Source: Silene conica
Taxonomy: Eukaryota; Streptophyta; Magnoliopsida; Caryophyllales; Caryophyllaceae
Assembly: GCA_029255685.2 (NCBI GenBank)
Contig: CM055313.2
Coordinates: forward strand, 26,575,079 to 26,639,078
Length of the DNA: 64,000 nucleotides
Direction of reading: 5' to 3'
Of the stretch, positions 31,393 to 42,163 are shown piece by piece (positions within the stretch are counted from its first letter, which is position 1; the number at the start of each line of letters is the position of its first letter). The notes beneath the pieces are model-generated. The model saw only the letters and a program-made list of their open reading frames with translations, was not told the DNA's origin and did no database searches. Both the position numbers and the translations under genes were made by a program.

Positions 31393-32434
31393 GTAATATC
31401 TTCTCTCTTATCTTTGTTTTTATATTCTTATTTCAGTTTATATCTACTGTTTTTGTTTATCGTTCCTGATCAGTTTCTGTTTCGCTTATACTTTGTTTTC
31501 ATTGTTTGCGTTCGTCGCTTTGTTCGTCCGTCTTTGTCTCGGCTTTCACTTCCTGTTTTTAGTTCATTACCCTTTGTCAATCCTTATTTTTGGTTTTAAT
31601 CTATTTACTCTGAATCCCTGTTCAATTCATATCAAATCGTATGCTAGTTTGTTATTTTTATATCCGTCTTAAGACTATCAAATCTCGCATCTCTTTTCCC
31701 TTTGTTCACGTTAATTTCGAATCCCTTGTCTACTGTTTATAATCTGATTTTTATTTATCCTTTTATCATGTCATATGCTAGAATTCTCGTTATCATCATA
31801 ATCTTCGTTACCCCCATTATGAGTAGCTAAATCCATAATATGTTGGGATGAGGGAGTTGTGTCGAATATATAATATGTAGTAGTCGGGTTAGACCGTCTT
31901 TGGTGGGAGTAATCGTTAAAACAATTTATTTTTTGTTCGGTTTATTGAGCGCACGCATGAGACCTTACATCTAGTTAAATCCCGACCTAGACCGGAAGGT
32001 TGGAAGGGTAAGACTTGTTTATCGATTTTAAATAGTTTTTGTGAGAGCGGAAGTTAAGCAAAAACGACCTTAGGGAGACTTAAGACCGGAAGGTATAGTC
32101 GGGTTTGAGACTTGACCGTAATAACCCAGCCTTTCCCACCAATATTAGGCCTATCCCATTTACGACTATCATATGTGAGACACAACGACCCGAATTCCCA
32201 ACATATTCCTTTTCCCAAATTTTTATCTCAACTTGTGTTATTTTCTTCCGTGTTCTTATTCTTTGCATATTTCTCTATATCGTAGTTTAGTTATCACAAT
32301 TTAAAAACCCCCCATGTCTGTGACCATAGGTAAAAACTGTTAGTTAAGCAAGTCTGCTTCCCTGAGGAGATCGACCCTAGCTTCTGTTAGTAGGACCTAG
32401 GCTTTTATTTTTGGTGTATGAACGACACACATCA
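31390..32434 (+). repeat. 5' LTR, truncated at its start
   Basis: Aligns with 41106-42163 of the 3' LTR and ends CACATCA just before the primer site. The first 751 bp present in the 3' LTR are missing, including the part with the palindrome doublets. A block TTTACCGCTAGC-like and a short ATA in the 3' LTR are absent here. Confidence 0.92.
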
Positions 32435-32439
32435 AATTT

Positions 32440-32456
32440 TGGCGCCGTTGTCGGGG
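32440..32456 (+). other. Primer-binding site (tRNA-Asp)
   Basis: TGGCGCCGTTGTCGGGG, complementary to the 3' end of tRNA-Asp(GTC) with one mismatch, five bases after the LTR. It is the same primer as the element at the left edge. Confidence 0.9.
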
Positions 32457-32549
32457 AAGCAACGCTGTTTTTCTATTTCTGTTTTTATCTATCCTTAGTC
32501 TTAAGGAATTTTAATTCCTTAAGGCCGTACTAATCGTCTCTTCAGTTTT

Positions 32550-34234
32550 ATGCGCAGGTCCCAAAGGGGAGATTTGGTGAATCTCGATCCCGAACCCGAG
32601 AGATTATTTCTACGTCGAAGAAGAGAGCGTTTGAGAGCTATTCGGGAGGAAGACTTGAGTACCCCCGAACCTGAGAGAACCGGTTTTTGTGAGGAAACCT
32701 TCAATTCCGAACCTATTTTTCAACCAATCATGCCTAACATTGCAAGCCACTCTGAACCCACAGCAGCGTTTATTCCAAGAGGGTTTAGTATAGCCATCGA
32801 TGAAGATGGCCAAACTTTTGATTTCAGACCCTCTTACATAAACATGGTGGGAAAGAAACCAATACCGTGGGGCCGCGGGAGAAGACCCCAGAAAACACAT
32901 GGATCGATTTGCTGACTATTGCTCCTCGATTCAAGCGAAAGGGGGGGGGGGGGGGTTACCCAGGATAAGATTAAAGAAGCCCTTTTTCCCTTTTCCTTAA
33001 CCGACAAGGCGACAACGCAAGGGAATGGTTGTCGGATTTAGACAGAGATGCAGCTGGGATAACTGACTGGACATCCCTAGCCCTTGCTTTTTACAAGAAG
33101 TACTTTCCACCACAACGTACAAACGCCTTACGCACACAAATAACCAACTTTAAACAGAAACCCTCTGAAAACTTACCTGAAGCTTGGGAGAGGTTTAAAG
33201 GTTATGTGAGGTCGGTCCCCCACCATGGTTTCGAGCCATGGTTTATTTGTAACCAGTTTTACAATGGCCTATACGATGATCATAGGGCCATTTTAGACTC
33301 GGCTGTTTATGGGCGATTCCAGCGTGAGGTGGACGACGATAAGGGTTGGAGTTTAATTGAGGAGATGGTTACCCATACGTGTGAATACGGCAACCCCAGA
33401 AGTGGGACGAGAACGGTTGCCAATATCGAGACTGAGGGTCTAGAGGCGAAGTTTGATAAATTATTTGCTAAAATTGAAAAGTTAGAGAACGAAGGTGTTG
33501 GGAACCGTCAGACGGTTCATGTTCTACAAAAAGAGGAAATAGTGCTTTGTGAGAGGTGTGGCGAGCAAGGTCACATCGCGGTTGAATGCTATGTAGATCG
33601 AGAGCAAGTTTTCTCGTTTCAACAATACAAACAAGGGGGATACAATCACAATCACGGGTATGTCCACCCGAATTTACGGTGGACGAGCCAAAATAATCTA
33701 AACCCGTCTCCCCCACCACAACAACAACAACCGTATATTCCACCGCACAAGCAACAATTTTCGAGGGCCCCGCAGTTTCCGAACCCTCAACAAGGTAGTT
33801 CTTCGAGTGGAGGGGTGTCCGAGGTAGGAGAGTTGAAGAGCATGATATAGTCCTTGGCCACACAAATGGCTAAATCTGACCAAGCGACGAACTCGACGAT
33901 AAAGATGTTAGAGTCGCAAATTGCCCAACTCGCCACAAATCAATCAACGAGACAACCGGGCCATCTACCCTCTCAGTCGAAAAAGAGGAAGGAGACGTTG
34001 AACATGGTGACCCTAAGATCAGGAAAATTTTATTCCAATGATGAAGTTGCTAATCAGACTGTTATTGATGTCACAGGAAAAGAAGAGGAAGTTGTTGAAA
34101 AAGAAGCTGTCAGAGCCGAGAAAGCACTCGATCGAGAGGTTTCAGACTCTCGATCGAGGGAAGATGCAGAAAAAGAGATCGATCGAGAGCCTCATACTCC
34201 TCGATCGAGCGATGTGTCAGTAGAGAGTGCTTGA
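32550..34234 (+). pseudogene. Athila-like gag with CCHC zinc knuckle, broken
   Basis: The ATG at 32550 opens an Arg/Glu-rich start, then PTAAFIPRGFSIAIDEDGQT. The frame is lost near 32910 at a run of 16 G (32941-32956) and regained by 33029 as the Retrotrans_gag core: ITDWTSLALAFYKKYFP, EAWERFKGYVRSVPHHGFEP, FYNGLYDDHRAILDSAVYG. A zinc knuckle CERCGEQGHIAVEC (C-X2-C-X4-H-X4-C) follows, then a Gln/Pro-rich tract. A stop at about 33848 is followed in another frame by QMAKSDQATNSTIKMLESQI and NMVTLRSGKF, the usual link to protease, and then by the palindrome array (34127-34349) translated as ALDREVSDSRSRE. Several lesions make it non-functional as it stands. Confidence 0.85.
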
Positions 34235-34349
34235 TCGAGCACTGCTGAGAAAGAAACCACTCGACCGAGAACGCTGGAAGGTCGATCGAGTGGTTTGGTT
34301 GCTGAGAATGCTCGATCGACTGATCTGGAGCAAGAGAACGTTCGATCAA
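34127..34349. repeat. CTCGATCGAG palindrome array 1 (in gag tail)
   Basis: Motif starts: 34127, 34149, 34178, 34200, 34230, 34260, 34281, 34311, 34340, of the forms CTCGATCGAG, ATCGATCGAG, GTCGATCGAG, CTTGATCGAG and CTCGATCGAC. Offsets alternate between about 21-22 and 29-30 bp. Confidence 0.93.
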
Positions 34350-34486
34350 CAGAACCAAATAGAAGAATGATGAACAATGCGTTAATCCGTTATACGCATA
34401 GACCATATTCAGAAGTGCAGGTCCCATTTCCGGGACGTTTGTTGAAAAAGAAGAAAACCGAACCAGAATTCTAAAGATTCGGCCAA

Positions 34487-35461
34487 TTGATCAAAGGCCT
34501 CAACGTCCACATTCCATTTTTGGACTTAGTGAGAAAGGTACCCTCCTATTTAAAATTCATGAAAGATATTCTTATGCGTAGGCGTACCATTGGTGAAATT
34601 GAGACCGTAGCTTTTACGGAAGGGTCTTCAGCCCATTTGCAATATCGGACCCCACTCAAACTATCCGACCCGGGTAGTTTTTCCATACCTTGCTACATAG
34701 GACTTCACTATATTGACCGCGCGTTATGTGACTTAGGCGCTAGTATTAACGTTATGCCATGGTCTTTAACAAGAAGGTTGGGTCTTAACCGATTTCACTA
34801 TACGAGTATGTCAGTGCAAATGGCTGACAGGTCGACGGCTAAGCCTATGGGGATTTTGGAGGATATACCAGTAAAGGTGGGACGTTTTTATATACCGGTT
34901 GATTTTGTCGTTCTCGACATTCCGGAAGACTCATACACACCCATCATACTTGGTCGACCCTTTCTACATACTGCCCAAACAATTATTGATGTCGGATTGC
35001 GCACTTTGACCTTCCGAGTCGGGGGAGAAGAATTAATTTTCGCCAAACCCGCGACCCATAAGGGTCCAATGCGCATTCTGGAATGCAATGTTTTGCAAGC
35101 CGTTGATTCTGACTCTTGTCCTATGGAAGTGACCCCGTCGAAAGACTCCATGATCATAGATGAACCTTCGCGTGTCGTTGTACCCCCAACCCCACTAACA
35201 CCGTTGCCTCATAAAGAGAGCAAAAGAGGGGCCCGTATTTCTGTTATCAGGTGCACCGGGCCAGGATGGGGAAACTTTGCAATGGACCTACCTACGGGAG
35301 CATCAAAGAGCATGGCGGAACTGTTTAAAGAATACAAAGACGAGCGGAAGTCGGAAGATGAGTCACGGGCGTCGAGAAGGAATTTGAGGACCAACATTGG
35401 AGAAACCAGTACATCACGACCGAGGCCGCAGGATGGCCAATCTGAATCAATGGAGGAATAG
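34487..35461 (+). pseudogene. Retroviral-type aspartic protease of the Athila-like element
   Basis: The frame continues from gag after a stop at about 34470. LNVHIPFLDLVRKVPSYLKF and MKDILMRRRTIGEIETVAF lead into the protease with the active-site motif ALCDLGASINVMP. Here the family DSGA/DTGA appears as DLGA, as in many Athila elements. PIILGRPFLHTAQTIIDV is the second conserved block. The frame then runs into a charged tail ending QDGQSESMEE and stops, where a reverse transcriptase would be expected in a complete element. The DLGA reading retains the catalytic Asp; activity is untested. Confidence 0.85.
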
Positions 35462-36451
35462 CCGGGTTTGCAACCCCGTGCGAAGTTGTAAATAACTAGT
35501 TTTCATGAACTTTTAGTTTTTAAACTTGTGGTTTTTTTTAGGACATACGTAGTAGACTATCGTAGTTTGGACAGTAGAGTGACTCGGAAAAATATTTTTT
35601 TGGTGGTTTTGGGATTCTTGTATTATGCTTATTGCAGGTACAACTGAGCCGCGACAATCAGAACCAAATTTAAAGTGCGGCCAGGTGAAAAAGCACTCGA
35701 CCGAGAGGCAAAATCCCCTCGATCGAGCAAACTGAAGGGTTGATGAATTCGGTCGAGAAGATTTCTTCTCGATCGAAGGAATTAATTGGTCGATCGAAAG
35801 GAGGGAGTCTAAAAATCAGAAACTCCTCGATTGAGGGGAATGTAGAAGGTCGATCGAGAGATGTTTCTCTCGATCGAGGGGGCATAAGTTCAGCAGTCAA
35901 GGAACTCATCGATCGAGCTGTTACTATTCTCGATCGAGCCCTCCAGGTATCAAAAAGTACTCGATCGAGAGGAATTTTCCCTCGATCAAGTACCCTTTTC
36001 GGTCGATATAAGGTAAAATCCCTCGATTTTCAGCTCATTTCTTCGACCGAGTTTTTGAGTTCTTCCTTATTTCTTAAGCTTTTTTAACTCCCATCGCAAT
36101 TTAAGCCTTGTTTTGCCCAAATAACAACTACAATATAGTACCCAACTCATTTACACATCAATTTTAACAAAAGCCCTATCAAAAAACCCGATTTCAAGCC
36201 CCAATTCGAAAATTTTCGATTCTAGGGTTTCGGTTGGAATTTCGATTTCTGTGCATTTTGTTCCGATTAATTTCAATACGTGGGTATTATCAACAACAAG
36301 TAAGTGTTCCTAGCTCTTCTTTGTTAATTAAACACCTTATTCCCTTAGTTTTTCGAATTTTTTAGGGTGTATGTTAGTCGACCTTCGAATTATGTTCTTC
36401 ACATGTTTAATCTTAGTTTAAATTTGTTTTTACTTGTTGTTTGATGTAGTA
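35462..36451 (+). repeat. Non-coding spacer with CTCGATCGAG array 2
   Basis: No open frame of note lies between protease and the next gene. Motif starts at 35696/35718, 35768/35789, 35826/35849/35869, 35908/35929 and 35960/35981 form doublets 20-23 bp apart. Weaker copies lie near 35750, 36002 and 36047. The last 390 bases look like the leader of the downstream gene. Confidence 0.9.
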
Positions 36452-38572
36452 ATGGACCAAGTAAACCAATCCCCTGCTCCTGTACTTTCTGTCGAGACAA
36501 TCGTCTCGAATATCGTAACCGAGATAACAGAGCAACACTCTGTTGCTACTGTTGAGGAGTCTGGGCAGCCTCATGTTGCTGTTTCTGAGGCTGGGACGGT
36601 GTCCTCCGACATCGTCATTCCTGGGGGAAGGATGACCGTGAGTCCATCGGCATTGGAGGGTACTGTTGCTTCTCAAGCAACTCCTGGTGTCCCTGTTACT
36701 GTAGAGGACGTTGAGACGGAGTCCGAGAGTGACTCCGAGGAGGACACCGAGTCTGATGAGGATGCTGGACAGCCGCGTCCTCCTTTCTCTTTGTTAGCCG
36801 CGGGTGCCACTCCTAGGTACTCGAAGCTCCCTAGGATTCCTCGTCCCCAGTCCTTGGCCATCACCACCACCACTTCTTGACCTCCTATGGTCGCCTCTTC
36901 GAGCTCCACCGCAGTTTCTACTGAACTCACCATAGCACCTGGGGCCACTGCTGCCGAGCCCCATGTTACCGAGGCTATTGCTACGCCTCTCTCTGTTGCG
37001 GCCACTACATCGAGGGTCGTTGACACTTCTTCACGAGGGACAGACCTCGCTCCCTTGCCTAAGAGGCCCGAGGTACGTTTTGTTTCTGCTGACCACCGTT
37101 CTAGGTTGTCTACGCTCTTATCTGTACCCCTCACCCCGACCCGTTTCCTCTCGCGCCCTGACCTAGAGACTCTAGGTATATATGAGGATGTTTGCCACTT
37201 GCTGAACGGGACGGGGATGTCTAGATTGATTAGGATGGAGGAGCTCACGCTAGACAGACCTACTTACGAGTTCTTTAGCTCCTTCACCTTTGACCCCGAG
37301 AGCTTTAGGAAGGACCGCACTCTCCCTTGTATTCATTTCCGACTCATGAATGAGTCGTTTGACTGGACCTTGGGGCTGTTTGGGGAGGCATTAGGCCTCG
37401 TTAGTGATGGACCCATCGAGCCTCCTCGAAGGCTCGTACCTCAGTTGTGGGCTGCCCCCTCTCACACTCCACTCTCTTCACGTAAGGGAGCCCACGTTCA
37501 CACCTCAGCCCCTCATTACTTTCTTCGTTTATTGGGTGAGACTATCTTTGGGCAACCTGAGCCCAATAACCTCACCAACACTAACCTTGCCATCTTGGCC
37601 GGGTACGTGAACATCGATTCGCGTACTCCTTTTGTTCTTAACATTTCATTTCTAGTTGCTCAGTATTGGAGTGGTATTGGGAGGCGGGTCACGAGCTCTA
37701 TTGTCTGTGGTGGATTGGTTACTAGGATCCTCCGCCACATTCTCCCTACCTACATTGAGAGGGTTGGCCAAGTGGGGGATATTGGGCGCCTCGATATAGA
37801 TGTCATGCGAGTCTTTCGCTGGCTAGATGGGATGACGTGGAAGATTTCTGGCTACCCTTCAGTGACACTACCTTGCGCCACACTTCCTCGTCTTTTACCG
37901 CTCTCCACTACTGAGGGAGCGAGACCACCACCCACCACCTACCATCTCACCTTCACCACCGCACCCCAGAAGAAGAGGAAGCGGGAGATTGGGCAGTCTT
38001 CCCAGTCTCCGACCCAGACTTCACCACCTAGGGTTGGATCTACACCCACGTCCACACCCACGTCCACGCCCGCATCCGCGTCCACGTTCACCTTCATGCC
38101 CACTCCATCCATCACTCGTACACCTACCACCCTCACCATTCACTCACCTTTACCATCACCTACTCCTACCCCTACCCCTGCTTCATCTGGGATGGTTTAT
38201 CCTCCCAACTTTGTTTTACCTCCTGCCCTTGAGGCGCCTGCGGTCTCCGACCAAGGGCGTCGTGATCTTGTGCTTGATGGCATTTGCAGGTACCTCACCG
38301 ACATGCGACGGGATCAGGCTTTGGCCATGTTCCCAATCTATGAGGACTACATCCGCACAGCACGTCCCCTTCCAGAGGGATGGGTTCACCCCTCTTTCTA
38401 CCGATTCCCAGATGGTGGGTACCCTCACTCTTCTTCTTCTGGCGAGGAGAGGGAGGAGAAACCGGTAGCGAGAGCGGTGCGCTTACGTGCCGAGGCTGCA
38501 GCGAGGCGTGCTACGAGAGCGGAGGAGCAGGACCCCACGTTTCGGGAGGAGGGAGCTTCTCGTGATGCTTAG
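36452..38572 (+). pseudogene. ATHILA-ORF-like gene, one in-frame stop
   Basis: From the ATG (MDQVNQSPAP) one frame runs 707 codons, broken only by a TGA at 36878-36880. The first 142 residues are acidic and Ser/Thr-rich. The second part contains SADHRSRLSTLLSVPLTPTR, LGIYEDVCHLLNGTGM, TYEFFSSFTFDPESF, FRLMNESFDWTLGLFGEALG and IGRLDIDVMRVFRWLDGM, which I recognise as the ATHILA ORF-1 type of domain found in Athila-lineage elements, function unknown. After it come a basic KKRKRE stretch, a Thr/Pro repeat tract (about 38040-38190) and an Arg/Glu/Ala-rich tail. It has no reverse transcriptase or envelope hallmarks that I can see. Family assignment is from memory of motifs. Confidence 0.7.
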
Positions 38573-40339
38573 GGCTTCCCTAGTTTGGTACTGGTTTGGG
38601 GAAGCCAGTTTTGTAAGTACCACCGTCTTCCATCTTTTATTTTATTTTCTTTTGTTTTTTTTTTTTTTTGTTTTTAGGAACATGTATTAGGTTGATATCC
38701 CCTTTCACTTGCTTGCTGGTTTTGATGTGCTGAGAAGACAACGAGGGCGTTTTCTGTTTTGGTTTGGGGAGGGTATGCATCCTTTTGCGTCTGCATTTGC
38801 ATTTCGTTTGCATTCACGTTTATTGCTTTGTGTAAATTTCATAAAATTTGAAAAAATCTTAAAAAATAATCATGTTTATTTTTGCATTTAGTCGAGTCGG
38901 ATTGGAGATTTGATGATGACAAGCTGTTTATAGTCAATTTCATGTCATGTTATGCCAATTTTCGACCCTTGCCTTGTGAAGTTTTAAGCGTTATCCCGAA
39001 TTTTGTCATGGACTTCACGTTAGATCACTAGACTCGACTCATAGTTTTGGCAACCTACTACACATTCTGAGCTTTAGAGCCTTTAAAACTGGTGACATCT
39101 ATGACCGGTTATATTAGGATTGTGAGTAGTACTCCCTGCATTTCATGTTTTGCATGTGTATGAGTCTTGGTTTCTTATTGCCTACACGTACCGTTTTGTG
39201 GTTGGTATTACACGTAGGACAACTATTGCATCACCCCCTTCTCGTTATGCCCATTTAGCTCCACTTTAGCCAAAAATTGCCTTTTGTCCCTTTTGCTACA
39301 TCCTATATATTACTTACCTTATGATGAGCTAGGAGTAGTGAAGGTTTTTGTGCCATTTTTATCAATTTTTTGCCTGTTTTCATTGTTGTTGGAGTGTTTA
39401 CGAAGGAGAGGAAAGTTTTCAGCCGAGTTTTGCTCGATCGAGGGCCATTTGTACTCGATCGAGTAGTTTTTCTGGCTTAGACTGGTCGTTCGAGAGCTTT
39501 CAAAAATGAAAAGTGCTCGATCGAAGCTTTTATTGCTCGATGGATTATACTGGGTAGAAAAGCACTCGATCGACCGCCCAGTTTGGTCGATCGAGAGGAA
39601 AGTTGCCACTGTCACCGAGAGGTTTCATCAGGAAACAAAGAAAAAAAAACAATCAAAGAAAAATTCAAAAAAAGAATTTAAAGAAAGAAAAATTGATGGA
39701 AAGGAAAAATACGAAAATTAGTATCCGGTTGACAGTTGGTATAATTTTGGGTAGTATTTGGTTGCCTAGCAAAGGCAATGAATTACATGTATAGTCGGAA
39801 GAATTGGGAATGTATTTTTAGGAGATTTGGTGGTTCTAGCTCGGCTTAAACCCTCATTTACCCATACTTGTTTTAACCCTTTCTGTCCCACTTATCCTCA
39901 CTATCCAAAAACTTGCAATAGTTCGGCGTGTAATGGACATTGTTGGTGGTTGTGCATGTGTACGGTGCTTGAAACCTTTATTCATGCTAGTCTAGCATTC
40001 ATGATTTGTCGGTTGTAGTTTAGGCGAGAGTCTATACTTCTTTATTCTTCTCTTCTCTTCACATATTTTTTACCATTTGCTTGATTGAGAGAAGAGAGAT
40101 TCCAGGAGAGTCCGAAATTTTATGAGTCTAGCAAGGTTGAAAGTCTACATGTGTTTTCCATGATATGCACAAATTCGTTTGCTTATTTCCAATCTTGGCA
40201 TCGGTTGATTTTTCGGCATAGTATGTACTTGGCTTTGACTATTTTGGTAGCTTGAGTCTTTTCTCCATCCACTAGGTTCGTAGTTTTTCTTTAGTTTGTT
40301 TTAGCTTGCATTAGGTTTGCTTGAGGACAAGCAAAGGTT
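38573..40339 (+). repeat. Non-coding 3' part of the element with array 3
   Basis: No gene. Motif starts at 39433/39454, 39516/39536 and 39565/39586 are again doublets 20-21 bp apart, with a single GTCGTTCGAG at 39485. A run of T occurs near 38650 and an A-rich stretch near 39640-39720. Confidence 0.85.
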
Positions 40340-40353
40340 CGGTTTGGGGAAGT
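40340..40353 (+). other. Polypurine tract
   Basis: GGTTTGGGGAAGT immediately precedes the TGATGTGTGC start of the 3' LTR, the expected plus-strand priming site. Confidence 0.75.
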
Positions 40354-40354
40354 T

Positions 40355-42163
40355 TGATGTGTGCATTTGTATAGACTTTTTAGTCTTGTTTTAGCACACA
40401 TTATCGTAATATTTGGTGATTTTATATCATTTTATACCCCGTATGTGCTACTTTGTGTTCGTGTTGCTATTTTGCAGATAGTGATTGAATAGTAGCAGAA
40501 ACCGAGCTCTTTCTGCCTCATTGCACTGTTTTGCTATAGTCGATGGAAGAACCACGGTTGGTCATGTAACAATCGAGAAGTTTGAAGTGAAAGATTAAAC
40601 TCTAGGCCTGTCGAAGGATCCATCGATGAAGCAAAGTCCTTGATCAAGCTGTCCTGTGATCGATCGAGGGATCAAAATGAAGAGAAGTACTCGATCGAGC
40701 TGTCCTGTGCTCGATCAAGAGGTATCCAAGAAGGAAGTACTCGGTCGAGTGACAAAGTGATCGATCGAGGAAGTGTCAAAGAAGAGGAGTCGATTGAGTA
40801 ACTAACACCTATCGATCGACCGGTTTTGTGAAGCTAATAGTGCTCGATCGAGAGGAATTTTCCCTCGATCGAGAACTTCGAGACTCTTCGTGTTCACTGA
40901 TTTATTACATTAGTTTATTTTTCTGTACTTTTTAAAGAGCTCGTTTGTAGAGCATTGGGTATCAATAATCAGTTTTTGCAGACCCAAGTTTACTCTCAAA
41001 AACACTCTTTTACTTCAAGTACTTCTGAACTCTTGTAGCCGTCGGATTCTAGTAATATTTCGGATTTCGGTCTTCCATTTTAATCTCCGTTCTTGCCTTC
41101 GGATTACTGTAATTTCTTCTCTCTTATCTTTGTTTTTATATTCATATTTCAGTTTATATCTACTGTTTTCGTTTATCGTTCCCGATCAGTTTCTGTTTCG
41201 CTTATACTCTGTTTTCATTGTTTGCGTTCGTCAATTTGTTCGTCCGTCTTTCTCTCGGCTTTCACTTCCTGTTTTCAGTTCATTACCCTTTGTCAATCCT
41301 TATTTTTGGTTTTAATCTATTTACTCTGAATCCCTGTTCAATTCGTATCAAATCGTATGCTAGTTTGTTATTTTTATATCCGTCTTAAGACTATCAAATC
41401 TCGCATCTCTTTTCCCTTTGTTCACGTTAATTTCGAATCCCTTGTCTACTGTTTATAATCTGATTTTTATTTATCCTTTTATCATGTCATATGCTAGAAT
41501 TATCGTTATCATCATAATCTTCGTTACCCCCATTATGAGTAGCTAAATCCATAATATGTTGGGATGAGGGAGTTGTGTCGAATATATAATATGTAGTAGT
41601 CGGGTTAGACCGTTTTTGGTGGGCGTAATCGTTAAAACAATTTATTGTATGTTCGGTTTATTGAGTGCACGCATGAGACCTTACATCTAGTTAATTCCCG
41701 ACCTAGACCGGAAGGTTGGAAGGGTAAGACTTGTTTATCGATTTTAAATAGTTTTTGTGAGAGCGGAAGTTAAGCAAAAACGACCTTAGGGAGACTTAAG
41801 ACCGGAAGGTATAGTCGGGTTTGAGACTTGACCGTAATAACCTAGCCTTTCCCACCAATATTAGGCCTATCCCATTTACGACTATCATATGTGAGACACA
41901 ACGACCCGAATTCCCAACATATTCCTTTTCCCAAATTTTTATCTCAACTTGTGTTATTTTCTTCCGTGTTCTTATTCTTTGCATATTTCTCTATATCGTA
42001 GTTTAGTTATCACAATTTAAAAACTCCCCATGTCTGTGACCATAGGTAAAACCTGTTAGTTAAGCAAGTCTGCTTCCTTGAGGAGATCGACCCTATTTAC
42101 CGCTAGCTTCTGTTAGTAAGACCTAGGCTTTTATTTTTGGTGTATGAATAACGACACGCATCA
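40355..42163 (+). repeat. 3' LTR with palindrome array 4
   Basis: Begins TGATGTGTGC and ends CACGCATCA, 1809 bp. Its first half carries CTCGATCGAG-type doublets at 40639/40659, 40690/40710, 40740/40760, 40789/40811 and 40843/40864, all 20-22 bp apart. The right flank is LINE ORF1 (AGAACCCTC). The left flank was lost with the 5' LTR end, so the target-site duplication cannot be checked. Confidence 0.93.

Larger units (their letters stand above)
31390..42163 (+). mobile_element. Nonautonomous Athila-like LTR retrotransposon, nested in the LINE
   Basis: Order: truncated 5' LTR (31390-32434), tRNA-Asp primer site (32440), gag (32550-33850), protease (34487-35461), a palindrome array (35696-36060), a large ATHILA-ORF-like gene (36452-38572), a second non-coding part with palindromes (39433-39600), polypurine tract (40340-40353) and full 3' LTR (40355-42163). 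No reverse transcriptase, RNase H or integrase is recognisable in any frame, so it would need a helper. By eye I count about 22 substitutions and two small indels between the LTR copies over about 1.04 kb, so the insertion is fairly recent. Confidence 0.9.

Noticed and set aside
36452..38572. Retroviral envelope gene
   Set aside because: I see no signal peptide, furin-like site or transmembrane anchor; it matches the ATHILA ORF type better.
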